Assembly (NCBI RefSeq): GCF_002086515.1
Contig: NZ_MVHH01000022.1
Coordinates: forward strand, 1-64,000
Direction of reading: 5' to 3'
DNA from: Mycolicibacter arupensis
Lineage (GTDB): Bacteria > Actinomycetota > Actinomycetes > Mycobacteriales > Mycobacteriaceae
Length of the DNA: 64,000 nt
The translations under genes and the position numbers were made by a program. A model generated the notes under the pieces. The model had not been told where the DNA came from. It worked only from the letters and a program-made list of their open reading frames with translations, and did no database searches. Positions 17,599 to 25,248 of this stretch are shown one piece after another. Within the stretch, counting starts at the first letter, position 1; every line of letters starts with the position of its first letter.

Positions 17599-18279
17599 GT
17601 GCCAACCCTGTATCTGAGTGGCGACCCTGTTGCGGACGCATTGCTGAGCGCCAGCCCCTTCGCTCTTCTCGTAGGCGCATTGCTCGACCAGCAGATACCA
17701 ATGGAACATGCATTTGCTGGACCTAAGAAGATCGCCGACCGTCTAAATCGCAATTGTGTTGCCACTTCTCAGCAGATCCCCATGGAAGTCGCGTTCGCCG
17801 GCCCGAAGAAGATCGCCGACCGGATGGGCGGCCTGGACCCGCACGAGATCGCCGAGCGCAACGCAGAAGAGTTCGCGGCGCTGTTCGCCGAAAAGCCTGC
17901 GGTGCACCGGTTTCCGGGCTCCATGGCGGGCCGTGTCCAAGCCCTGGCCGCAGCGGTGGTCGAGCAGTACGGCGGCGACACGACCGCGTTGTGGACCGCC
18001 GGTGATCCCGATGGCGCTGAGGTGCTCAAACGCCTCAAGGCGCTGCCGGGCTTCGGCGAGCAGAAGGCCCGGATCTTTCTTGCGCTGCTCGGCAAGCAGT
18101 ACGGCGTGACCCCGCCGGGATGGCGGCAGGCCGCCGGCGCCTACGGTGAGCCCGGAACACACTTGTCGATCGCCGACGTCGTCGATGAGGCGTCGCTGCA
18201 ACAGGTGCGCTCCACCAAGAAGGCCCAGAAGTTGGCGGCGAAAGCCGACCGGGAGAACAAGGGAAAGGCGGCGACGTGA
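17599..18279 (+). CDS. HhH-GPD family DNA repair-like protein, rebuilt by the element
   Basis: Orthologue of M. tuberculosis Rv1156. From GTG 17599 it is 226 residues, about 30 more than the usual 195. The C-terminal two thirds are standard, with the helix-hairpin-helix LKALPGFGEQKARIF near residue 150. The first 57 codons come from the element: 17599-17769 code for a complete N-terminus up to LLDQQIPMEHAFAGPKKIADR, then 9 extra residues, after which host sequence repeats QQIPMEVAFAGPKKIADR. The insertion is in frame and adds 27 residues in the N-terminal helices. Element-derived codons are less GC-rich than the host part. It is translated into the next gene by a GTGA overlap. Whether the longer enzyme works is unknown. 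Confidence 0.88.
   Translation: MPTLYLSGDPVADALLSASPFALLVGALLDQQIPMEHAFAGPKKIADRLNRNCVATSQQIPMEVAFAGPKKIADRMGGLDPHEIAERNAEEFAALFAEKPAVHRFPGSMAGRVQALAAAVVEQYGGDTTALWTAGDPDGAEVLKRLKALPGFGEQKARIFLALLGKQYGVTPPGWRQAAGAYGEPGTHLSIADVVDEASLQQVRSTKKAQKLAAKADRENKGKAAT
17689..17774 (+). repeat. Right junction (attR) with an attB-like copy upstream
   Basis: CAGCAGATACCAATGGAACATGC starts at 17689 inside element DNA, and CAGCAGATCCCCATGGAAGTCGC starts at 17770 at the host junction. The two lie 81 bp apart and encode nearly the same peptide from about 80 per cent identical DNA. The bases left of 17770 (GTTGCCACTTCT) together with those right of 96 (GATTGCAACT) would make the attP arms, with GTTGC and GCAAC in inverted order. 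Confidence 0.6.
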
Positions 18280-18422
18280 AAACTCACCTGAACTGTCCGT
18301 GTGGCGAGGCCATCGTCGGTAAGGACGAGGACGATCTGGTCGACCTGACTCAGAAGCACCTCGCGGATGTGCACCCCGGCATGAGCTACGACCGGGACGC
18401 CATCCTCTTCATGGCTTACTGA
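18276..18422 (+). CDS. Small DUF1059-like protein
   Basis: 48 residues from GTG 18276, overlapping the stop of the HhH-GPD gene (GTGA), so the two are co-translated. The protein has the pattern NCPCGEAI near the N-terminus and ends KHLADVHPGMSYDRDAILFMAY, characteristic of the small DUF1059 family with a CPCG knuckle and a nearby His. Function unknown. The last 7 bases overlap the 3' end of the minus-strand lipoprotein gene. Confidence 0.85.
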   Translation: MKTHLNCPCGEAIVGKDEDDLVDLTQKHLADVHPGMSYDRDAILFMAY

Positions 18423-19261
18423 CGACGCCGCCGGGTCCGCCGGCGGGCGACCACCAGCAGGCCTGCGAGCACCGCGATCACCGGCAGCCACGGCAGCAGG
18501 AATCCGGTGATCGAGATCAGGCCGTGCGTGAACGACAGCAGGGCGTGCCAACCGTGGCGCACCGATGCCACAAAGCCGGCCGAAGGCGCCTCGAACTCCG
18601 ACGCCAGCGAAACGGTCAGGGTCGCATAGCTGGTCTGCTCGCCGAGCTGGGCGCGCTGTGCGCGCAGGCTGTCCAGGTCGGCCTGCCGCGACGTCAGCTC
18701 CTTCTCGGCCTCCAGCAGATCGGCCGTGGTGGCGGCCGACTTCATGAGGGTGGTCAATCGGTCCACCGACGCCTGGAGGGCCTTGACCCGGGCGTCGAGG
18801 TCGACGCGTTGGCTGGTGACGTCGTCGTGTCGCACCGTCAGTGAGGAAGCCTCGCCCAGGCGCTGCGCCCCGTCGAGGAACTCATCGACCTTTGCCGACG
18901 GAATGCGCACCGTCAGCGTGGCGGTGCGGGTATTGCCCGGTCCCGTGCTCTGCGTGCGGTCATCGACACGGCCGCCCAAGCTGGTGGCCAGCTCGATCAA
19001 CTTGTCCGCCGATCCACCGACGTCGCTGACCGTCAGATCCAAGCTGCCGGTGGTGACGATGTCGCGGTCTTGCTGCGGACTCGGCGGGGCCTTGGGGCTC
19101 AGGGGCGCGGGCGCCGAAACCGCGTCACCGGCGGTCATCCGTTCCGTCGCCATCTGGTCCGACGGCGCCCGCTGGCCGGCGCAACCGGTGATCGTCAGCA
19201 GCAGCATCGCGGCCAGGCCGACCAGCAACGCCCACGGTGTCGACCTGCGGTTGACGGTCAT
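18416..19261 (-). CDS. DUF4349 lipoprotein
   Basis: 281 residues from ATG 19261, which has AGGGTGG about 6 bases upstream (a GTG lies 9 bases earlier). A signal peptide ends in the lipobox LTITGC. The mature part has a DUF4349 domain: a beta-rich unit with LTVRIPSAKVDEFLDGAQRLG, then a coiled coil of about 60 residues (VDLDARVKALQASVDRLTTLMKS to the ALRAQ repeats) and a C-terminal transmembrane helix followed by a very basic tail RRRTRRRRQ. A protein with both a lipid anchor and a C-terminal helix would sit in the cytoplasmic membrane with its coiled coil outside. Function unknown. Confidence 0.85.
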   Translation of the reverse strand: MTVNRRSTPWALLVGLAAMLLLTITGCAGQRAPSDQMATERMTAGDAVSAPAPLSPKAPPSPQQDRDIVTTGSLDLTVSDVGGSADKLIELATSLGGRVDDRTQSTGPGNTRTATLTVRIPSAKVDEFLDGAQRLGEASSLTVRHDDVTSQRVDLDARVKALQASVDRLTTLMKSAATTADLLEAEKELTSRQADLDSLRAQRAQLGEQTSYATLTVSLASEFEAPSAGFVASVRHGWHALLSFTHGLISITGFLLPWLPVIAVLAGLLVVARRRTRRRRQ

Positions 19262-19314
19262 GGGCACCACCCTAACGCTGCTCAGTCCGGGATTCAGGCC
19301 GCTGATTCAGCGGC

Positions 19315-20289
19315 TCAGGGCACCACCGTCGAGCCGATGGTGGGCATGAAGTTGCACTGGTGGGTCTTGGTGCTGACCTGGCCGAAGATGGTTGACATGA
19401 TGCTGCCCGATCCGGTGTCGACGATCGCGGTGAGCGTGGTCGGACCCTCGGGGTTGATGTCGGTGCGCGGCTGCAGGGTGGCACTGCCGGACTTGCCGGT
19501 GGTCAGGTTCACCCACGTCACGTTCAGCGGGAGCTTCTGCATCTCGGCGGGGCCGGGGGTCCCCATCGCGGTGAACACGTAGGCGGTCTGGCCGGGTTTG
19601 GGGCCGGGGGTCGGAATCGTGGCGGGGCCGGCCACCGACAGCGCGGTGGCGATGACCGTGCCGCCGTCGTCCTGGCAGTTCTGGCCGATCGAGGGGTACA
19701 TGAAGTCCTGGGTCGGCGGGGCGTCGGGACCGAAGCCCGCGTTGGCCGTCGGCATCGCGTCGGGTGCGGCAACGGCGGCGGCCGCGGCCTCGGCGAGCTC
19801 GGGCGATACCGCCACGGCGTCGGCCGGCGCGGGCAGGGCGTCGGGTGCGCTCACCGCGGCCTGGGGAACCGGCCCAACGGACTTGGCCGGGTCGACACCG
19901 CTGGGCAGGTGGGCGACCATCCCGGGTGCTGAACCCGCGGTGGGTACGTGCTCGGGCGGTGCCTGAACGAACTGTGCCACCGTGTCGGCCACCTGCCGGG
20001 AGCCTTCGGGGGCGTTGGAGTTTCCGGTAAACGCGGCGGCCGCAGCCATCAGCAGGGAGGTCGCCCCGGCGGGGTCGGCCGCGGCCTGCTGGATCACCGG
20101 GTTCAACTGCTCAAGGGCGGGCAGTCCGGGGAATCCCGCGGCGGGCAACGGCAGTGCCGGAATGGCCGGGTCAGCCATCGCTACTCCGCCGGCAGCCCCG
20201 AAGACCAGCACAGCCGACGAGCCGGCCGCGACGGCCGCCTTGGCGGCAGTGGCCCGCGTGGCGGTGAACAGCGTCTGGAGGCGCGACAT
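19315..20289 (-). CDS. Secreted alanine/proline-rich protein, Rv1157c-like
   Basis: 324 residues. A signal peptide (residues 1-39, ending AMA before DPAIPALPLP) directs export. The middle is alanine/proline-rich and low in complexity. The C-terminal 130 residues look folded, with two cysteines (QNCQDDGG and THQCNF) and regular beta strands. Position next to pimE, divergent from it, matches M. tuberculosis Rv1157c, a protein of unknown function; the second small gene found there (Rv1158c) is not visible here. Confidence 0.85.
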   Translation of the reverse strand: MSRLQTLFTATRATAAKAAVAAGSSAVLVFGAAGGVAMADPAIPALPLPAAGFPGLPALEQLNPVIQQAAADPAGATSLLMAAAAAFTGNSNAPEGSRQVADTVAQFVQAPPEHVPTAGSAPGMVAHLPSGVDPAKSVGPVPQAAVSAPDALPAPADAVAVSPELAEAAAAAVAAPDAMPTANAGFGPDAPPTQDFMYPSIGQNCQDDGGTVIATALSVAGPATIPTPGPKPGQTAYVFTAMGTPGPAEMQKLPLNVTWVNLTTGKSGSATLQPRTDINPEGPTTLTAIVDTGSGSIMSTIFGQVSTKTHQCNFMPTIGSTVVP

Positions 20290-20357
20290 GATTTCCCCAA
20301 TCGTCGGCGGTGTCGTCTACGAAAACTGAAGCTACGTTGTTACTGATGAGGCTCAAG

Positions 20358-20371
20358 TGACACGTGTGTCA
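20358..20371. promoter_or_regulatory. 14-bp palindrome in the Rv1157c-like/pimE divergent promoter
   Basis: TGACACGTGTGTCA has 6-bp arms TGACAC and GTGTCA around a 2-bp centre, in the 142-bp space between two divergent genes. A dimeric regulator could bind here. No regulator is identified. Confidence 0.35.
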
Positions 20372-20432
20372 TTTATAGAACCGTTACGGACCCGAACCGC
20401 GACAGTGATCTCCGGGGCAGTTCGCTACAGTC

Positions 20433-21662
20433 GTGCCGGTAGACACCACCCTCGACACCCCGGCCGCACGTTCCTGGGCGACCCGTCTCAGCGCGTGGGC
20501 GCCCCTGCTGCTGGTGGCGAGCATCGCGGCGCGACTCGCCTGGACGTATCTGACCCCGCGCGGCGCCAATTTCGTCGACCTCCACGTCTATATCGACGGC
20601 GCGGCCGCCCTGGCGCAACCCGGCGCGCTCTATGACTACGTCTACGCCGACCAGACGCCGGACTTCCCGCTGCCCTTCACCTACCCGCCGTTCGCGGCGG
20701 TGGTGTTCTATCCGCTGCACTTCCTGCCGTTCGGGCTGGTCGCGTTCCTGTGGCAGATCGGGACCATGGCCGCGCTCTATGGGGTGGTGCGCCTGAGCCA
20801 GCGGCTGCTCGGGGGAGCGGCCGCAGACGCCCGCGCCCAGGCCATGCTGTGGACAGCAGTCGGGATCTGGATCGAACCCCTGCGCAGCACCTTCGACTAC
20901 GGCCAGATCAACGTGATCCTGGCCCTGGCCGTGCTGGCCGCGGTCTGCAGCCGGCGGTGGTGGGTGTCGGGCCTGCTGGTGGGGCTGGCGGCCGGAGTGA
21001 AGCTGACACCGGCGATCGCCGGTGTCTACCTGGCCGGGGCCCGACGCTGGGCCGCCGCGGTGTTCTCTGCGGTGGTCTTCGCGGGCACCATCGTGGTGTC
21101 GGCATGGGTCACCGGTGACCAGGCCCGCCGCTACTTCACCGAGCTGCTGGGCGATGCCCATCGGGTGGGCCCGATCGGAACGTCGTTCAACCAGTCCTGG
21201 CGAGGCGGGATCTCACGCATCGTGGGCCACGACGCCGGCTACAGCCTGCCGGTGCTGATCGCCATCGGCGTCACCGCGGTGCTGGCGGTGCTCGCCTGGC
21301 GGGCGCTGAACAGCACGTCCGCCGGGCCCGACCCCTTGGGATCGCTACTTGTGGTCGAGTTGTTCGGGCTGCTGGCCTCGCCAATCTCGTGGACCCACCA
21401 CTGGGTGTGGCTGCTGCCGCTGATGATCTGGTTGTTGCACGGTCCCTACCGGGACCGGGTCGGCGCGCGGGTACTGGGCTGGGGCTGGCTGGCGCTCACC
21501 GTGATCGGCGTGCCCTGGCTGCTGAGCTTCTTCCAGCCGACCATCTGGCAGAACGGCCGCCCCTGGTACCTGGCGTGGGCCGGCCTGGTCTACATCATCG
21601 CCGCCCTGGCCACGCTGGCCTGGATGGCGACCACGAGGGTCAGGCCGCCAGCAGCCGATTGA
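20433..21662 (+). CDS. pimE: Polyprenol-phosphate-mannose alpha-1,2-mannosyltransferase PimE
   Basis: 409 residues, a GT-C/GT87 integral membrane enzyme with about ten hydrophobic helices. It adds an alpha-1,2-mannose to phosphatidylinositol tetramannoside on the outer face of the membrane, leading to PIM5/PIM6. The first external loop carries the conserved acidic residue in [12 protein letters not shown], the expected catalytic aspartate, and a later [11 protein letters not shown] segment is typical. The start is GTG. The 3' end overlaps the convergent pterin dehydratase gene by 23 bp. Gene order matches Rv1157c-Rv1159-Rv1159A-Rv1160. Confidence 0.93.
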   Translation: MPVDTTLDTPAARSWATRLSAWAPLLLVASIAARLAWTYLTPRGANFVDLHVYIDGAAALAQPGALYDYVYADQTPDFPLPFTYPPFAAVVFYPLHFLPFGLVAFLWQIGTMAALYGVVRLSQRLLGGAAADARAQAMLWTAVGIWIEPLRSTFDYGQINVILALAVLAAVCSRRWWVSGLLVGLAAGVKLTPAIAGVYLAGARRWAAAVFSAVVFAGTIVVSAWVTGDQARRYFTELLGDAHRVGPIGTSFNQSWRGGISRIVGHDAGYSLPVLIAIGVTAVLAVLAWRALNSTSAGPDPLGSLLVVELFGLLASPISWTHHWVWLLPLMIWLLHGPYRDRVGARVLGWGWLALTVIGVPWLLSFFQPTIWQNGRPWYLAWAGLVYIIAALATLAWMATTRVRPPAAD

Positions 21663-21924
21663 TGTCGCCGGCCATCGCCACGTCCTTGTCGGTGATCCCG
21701 CCGGCCGAATGCGTCACCAGGACAAACGTGACGGTGCGCCAGCGGATGTCGATATCGGGATGGTGATCGGCGGCCTCGGCGCGCTCGGCGACCCGCCGCA
21801 CCGCCTCAATACCGGCCGGGAACGACTCAAACGTCACCGTTCGGCGCAGTACGCCGTCGGCGTGCTCCCAGCCGTCCAGGCCGGGCAGTGCCGCGCTCAC
21901 CTGATCGTCAGTCAACAAAGCCAT
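21640..21924 (-). CDS. Pterin-4a-carbinolamine dehydratase-like protein
   Basis: 94 residues, the usual size of the PCD/DCoH family. The motif [29 protein letters not shown] contains the catalytic histidines and the family signature. The enzyme dehydrates 4a-hydroxytetrahydropterin, though its substrate in mycobacteria is unclear because they lack phenylalanine hydroxylase of the classical kind. Corresponds to Rv1159A. It overlaps the end of pimE. Confidence 0.93.
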   Translation of the reverse strand: MALLTDDQVSAALPGLDGWEHADGVLRRTVTFESFPAGIEAVRRVAERAEAADHHPDIDIRWRTVTFVLVTHSAGGITDKDVAMAGDINRLLAA

Positions 21925-21957
21925 ACCCGACCGTAGGACGGTATAGCCTCACACGCC

Positions 21958-22365
21958 ATGTCCCCGCAGATCGTGGTCGCCGGAGCCGTCATCGCCGACT
22001 CGGCGGCCGGGCGCACGGTGCTGATCGCGCAGCGGCGCCGCCCGCCGGAGCTGGCCGGCCGGTGGGAGCTGCCCGGCGGCAAGGTCATGCCCGGGGAGCG
22101 CGAACCCGCCGCCGTGATCCGCGAGCTGGGGGAGGAGCTGGGCCTAGATCCCGACGCCATGACGGTGGGGCCGCGCCTGGGTGCCGATGTCGAGCTGAGC
22201 CCGGACATGACGTTGCGCGCCTACCTGGTGAGCCTGGCACGCGGCGAGCCCCGGCCCCACGACCACCAGGCGCTGCGCTGGGTGACCGCAGGGCAACTGG
22301 AAACGGTCGACTGGGTCCCCGCTGATCGCGCTTGGCTGCCGGAGCTGACACAAGCTCTCGGGTGA
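21958..22365 (+). CDS. mutT2: Nudix hydrolase MutT2
   Basis: 135 residues with the Nudix box GGKVMPGEREPAAVIRELGE plus ELGL, which fits GX5EX7REUXEEXGU. Nudix MutT2 enzymes hydrolyse oxidised or damaged dCTP derivatives and help limit mutation. Divergent from the pterin dehydratase gene with a 33-bp space, as in M. tuberculosis Rv1160. Downstream there is no nar operon. Confidence 0.92.
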   Translation: MSPQIVVAGAVIADSAAGRTVLIAQRRRPPELAGRWELPGGKVMPGEREPAAVIRELGEELGLDPDAMTVGPRLGADVELSPDMTLRAYLVSLARGEPRPHDHQALRWVTAGQLETVDWVPADRAWLPELTQALG

Positions 22366-22468
22366 AAATGCTCTGTTAATTCTTGCCCCGGGCATCGGTC
22401 GCTAAGCGATATACGCCGCTACGCTGGTGCCTCGGGCTGACCGCTACGTCGCAAGGAGGAATCAGCCG

Positions 22469-22501
22469 ATGGGTTCACGACCGCAACGGGGGCGCCGGTG
22501 A
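22469..22501 (+). CDS. Ten-codon leader frame before the DUF732 gene
   Basis: A strong ribosome site, AAGGAGGAA, precedes ATG 22469 by 9 bases. The frame encodes only MGSRPQRGRR and its TGA overlaps the GTG start of the next gene (GTGA). Either this is a basic leader peptide coupling translation, or a one-base error hides a longer N-terminus of the DUF732 protein. Confidence 0.45.
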   Translation: MGSRPQRGRR

Positions 22502-22827
22502 GGGGCCGTGCAGCGCTGCTGGCCGCGTTGGGGTGCCTGTGCATCGCAGCGCCCGCCCAGGCCGATCCCACCGACGCCGACGCCGCTTTCCTGGGGTCGT
22601 TGCGAGCGGCCGGCATCACCTACAACAACGCCGACCAGGCCATCGTCACCGCGAAACTGGTCTGTCAGCTGATCGCCGAGGGCAAGGCCAGCTCTGATGT
22701 GCTGGAGGGCCTGAAGTCGCGCAACCCGGGCCTGACGACCGAGCACGGCACGCAGTTCGTCGGGATCGCCGCCCAGTTGTACTGCCCCGACCAGCTGGTG
22801 CGCAACGGCTCCGCGGGCACGCCCTAA
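22498..22827 (+). CDS. Secreted DUF732 protein
   Basis: 109 residues with a signal peptide cleaved after PAQA. The mature part follows the DUF732 pattern: DADAAFLGSLRAAGITYNNADQAI, then VTAKLVCQLIAEGK and a C-terminal VGIAAQLYCPDQL, with the two cysteines likely joined in a disulfide. This small helical family is abundant in mycobacteria; function unknown. It lies, with the next gene, in the place of the nitrate reductase operon of M. tuberculosis. Confidence 0.88.
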   Translation: MRGRAALLAALGCLCIAAPAQADPTDADAAFLGSLRAAGITYNNADQAIVTAKLVCQLIAEGKASSDVLEGLKSRNPGLTTEHGTQFVGIAAQLYCPDQLVRNGSAGTP

Positions 22828-22841
22828 CGAGTCGGAATACA

Positions 22842-23240
22842 GTGACAGGCGTGCCACTGCCTGACGACGTCTATGCCCGGCTGCTCACATTCCGGACGAA
22901 GCTGCGGCGCTTCGAGCGGTGGAGCGCCGACCAGGCGCAGGCGGCCGGACTCACCCCGGCGCAGCACCAATTGCTGCTGGCGATCCGCGGCCACAACGAT
23001 CTGCGCGGGCCCACCGTCGGCGACATCGCCGAGTACCTGCTGCTGCGCCACCACAGTGCCGGGGAACTGATCCAGCGGGCCGAAGCCGCAGGCCTGGTGG
23101 TCCGTGTGCGTGACCGTTCCGACCAGCGGGTGATCCGTCTGCAGCTCACCGAAACGGCCGCCCAGTGCCTGCAATCGTTGACCGAACTGCACCTCAAAGA
23201 GCTCGAGAGGTTCTCCACGGAGTCTTCCCTCGGGCTGTGA
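22842..23240 (+). CDS. MarR family transcriptional regulator
   Basis: 132 residues with the winged-helix MarR fold: LTPAQHQLLLAIRG (helix 2), PTVGDIAEYLLLRHHSAGELIQRAEAAGLV (helix-turn-helix) and the wing VRDRSDQRVIRLQLTETA. Start is GTG 22842 or GTG 22851. Ligand and targets unknown; it may regulate the flanking DUF732 gene or typA. Confidence 0.9.
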   Translation: MTGVPLPDDVYARLLTFRTKLRRFERWSADQAQAAGLTPAQHQLLLAIRGHNDLRGPTVGDIAEYLLLRHHSAGELIQRAEAAGLVVRVRDRSDQRVIRLQLTETAAQCLQSLTELHLKELERFSTESSLGL

Positions 23241-23291
23241 CGTGGCTTTCACGTTTTCGCGATTGACAGGGTGCGCTGGCAGACTCACCCG

Positions 23292-25178
23292 GTGAACTTT
23301 CGTAACGTTGCCATCGTCGCGCACGTCGACCACGGCAAGACGACTCTGGTCGACGCCATGCTCCGCCAGTCCGGCGCCCTCTCGCACCGCGGTGATGACG
23401 ACAAAGAGCGCATCATGGACTCCGGCGACCTGGAGCGCGAAAAGGGCATCACGATCCTGGCCAAGAACACGGCCGTGCATCGCCACAACCCCGATGGATC
23501 CGTCACCGTCATCAATGTGATCGACACCCCGGGCCACGCCGACTTCGGTGGTGAGGTCGAACGCGGCTTGTCCATGGTCGACGGTGTGGTTCTGCTGGTC
23601 GATGCCTCCGAAGGCCCCCTGCCGCAGACCAGATTCGTGCTGCGCAAGGCGCTGCAGGCGCACCTACCGGTGATCCTGGTGGTCAACAAGACCGACCGGC
23701 CCGACGCGCGGATCGCCGAAGTGGTCGACGCCAGCCACGACCTGCTGCTTGACGTGGCCAGCGACCTCGACGACGAGGCACAGGCCGCAGCAGAGCACGC
23801 CCTGGGATTGCCGACGCTGTACGCATCCGGGCGGGCCGGGGTGGCCAGCACCAGCGCCCCCGCCGACGGCCAGATCCCCGACGGCGACAACCTCGACCCG
23901 CTGTTCGACGTGCTGCTCGAGCACGTTCCGGCGCCCTCGGGTGACCCGGAGGCGCCGTTGCAGGCGCTGGTCACCAACCTTGACGCTTCGCCGTTCCTGG
24001 GCCGGCTCGCCCTGATCCGGGTCTACAACGGCCGCATTCGCAAGGGCCAGCAGGTGGCCTGGATGCGTGAGGTCGACGGCGAACCGGTGACCACCACCGC
24101 GAAGATCACCGAGCTGCTGGTCACCGAGGGCGTCGAACGCACCCCGACCGAAGAGGCCAGCGCCGGTGACATCGTCGCCGTCGCCGGGATCAGCGACATC
24201 ATGATCGGTGACACCCTGGCCGATCTGGCCGAACCGGTGGCGCTGCCGCGGATCACCGTCGACGAACCGGCGATCTCGGTGACCATCGGCACCAACTCCT
24301 CGCCGCTGGCGGGCAAGGTCTCCGGGCACAAGCTGACGGCACGGATGGTCAAGTCGCGCCTGGACACCGAGCTGATCGGCAATGTGTCGGTCCGGGTGGT
24401 CGACATCGGCCGCCCCGACGCCTGGGAGGTGCAGGGCCGTGGCGAGTTGGCGCTGGCGATCCTCGTCGAGCAGATGCGCCGCGAGGGCTTCGAGCTGACC
24501 GTCGGCAAGCCGCAGGTGGTGACCCGCAAGATCGACGGCAAGGTCCACGAGCCGTTCGAGCACCTCACCGTCGACTGCCCCGAGGAATACGTCGGCGCCA
24601 TCACCCAGCTGGCGGCCGCCCGCAAGGGACGCATGACCGAGATGGCCAACCACACCACCGGCTGGGTCCGGATGGAGTTCATCATCCCCAGCCGCGGTCT
24701 GATCGGTTGGCGCACCGACTTCCTCACCGAGACCCGGGGGACCGGTATCGCCAACGCGGTGTTCGAGGGCTACCAGCCGTGGGCCGGTGAGATCCGCGCC
24801 CGGCACACCGGATCGCTGGTCTCCGACCGGTCCGGCACCATCACGCCGTTCGCGCTGATCCAGCTGGCCGATCGTGGGCAGTTCTTCGTCGAGCCGGGCC
24901 AGGACACCTATCAGGGCATGGTGGTGGGCATCAACCCGCGTGCCGAGGACCTCGACATCAACGTCACCAAGGAGAAGAAGCTCACCAACATGCGGTCGTC
25001 GACGGCCGACGTGATGGAGACGCTGGCCCGGCCGATCGAGCTGGACCTGGAGCAGGCCATGGAGTTCTGCGCCGCCGACGAGTGTGTCGAGGTGACCCCC
25101 GAGGTGGTGCGGGTCCGCAAGGTCGAGCTGGACTCGACGCTGCGGGCGCGCAGCCGCTCCCGGGCCAAGAACCTTTAG
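23292..25178 (+). CDS. typA: Ribosome-associated GTPase TypA/BipA
   Basis: 628 residues from GTG 23292, giving the N-terminus [18 protein letters not shown] that matches the family; the 7 codons upstream are not conserved. G motifs are complete: AHVDHGKTT (G1), DTPGHADF (G3) and NKTD (G4). Domains II, III and V of the EF-G/LepA group and the TypA C-terminal domain follow. It is a translational GTPase that acts on 50S assembly and stress adaptation. Orthologue of Rv1165. Confidence 0.97.
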   Translation: MNFRNVAIVAHVDHGKTTLVDAMLRQSGALSHRGDDDKERIMDSGDLEREKGITILAKNTAVHRHNPDGSVTVINVIDTPGHADFGGEVERGLSMVDGVVLLVDASEGPLPQTRFVLRKALQAHLPVILVVNKTDRPDARIAEVVDASHDLLLDVASDLDDEAQAAAEHALGLPTLYASGRAGVASTSAPADGQIPDGDNLDPLFDVLLEHVPAPSGDPEAPLQALVTNLDASPFLGRLALIRVYNGRIRKGQQVAWMREVDGEPVTTTAKITELLVTEGVERTPTEEASAGDIVAVAGISDIMIGDTLADLAEPVALPRITVDEPAISVTIGTNSSPLAGKVSGHKLTARMVKSRLDTELIGNVSVRVVDIGRPDAWEVQGRGELALAILVEQMRREGFELTVGKPQVVTRKIDGKVHEPFEHLTVDCPEEYVGAITQLAAARKGRMTEMANHTTGWVRMEFIIPSRGLIGWRTDFLTETRGTGIANAVFEGYQPWAGEIRARHTGSLVSDRSGTITPFALIQLADRGQFFVEPGQDTYQGMVVGINPRAEDLDINVTKEKKLTNMRSSTADVMETLARPIELDLEQAMEFCAADECVEVTPEVVRVRKVELDSTLRARSRSRAKNL

Positions 25179-25248
25179 GCCGGGCGCGGCTTTGCGCGCG
25201 GCGCGGCGGTTTTCGCACCGCGATCGTCGCCCGGATACCCTGGTGGCC

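Larger units (their letters stand above)
92..17774 (+). mobile_element. Serine-integrase element of about 17.7 kb inserted in the HhH-GPD gene
   Basis: Both ends share CAGCA (92-96 and 17770-17774). On the left, host-like CTCGACCAGCA runs into element DNA; on the right, element DNA runs into CAGCAGATCCCCATGG, which continues the HhH-GPD gene. Rejoining the outer flanks gives an uninterrupted LLDQQIPME reading frame, as expected for attB. The integrase gene starts about 20 bp inside the left junction. Cargo, left to right: kinase plus unknown gene, integrase relic, winged-helix/Rep-like gene, intein gene, small recombinase, primase-polymerase, hsdMSR and a membrane protein. No structural phage genes or conjugation genes are visible, so it resembles an integrative island or satellite rather than a complete prophage. 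Confidence 0.75.

Noticed and set aside
1..17774. Complete prophage
   Set aside because: No capsid, portal, terminase, tail or lysis genes can be seen.
23271..23291. Start of typA at 23271
   Set aside because: The seven extra codons are not part of the family; GTG 23292 gives the conserved N-terminus and the expected 628-residue length.
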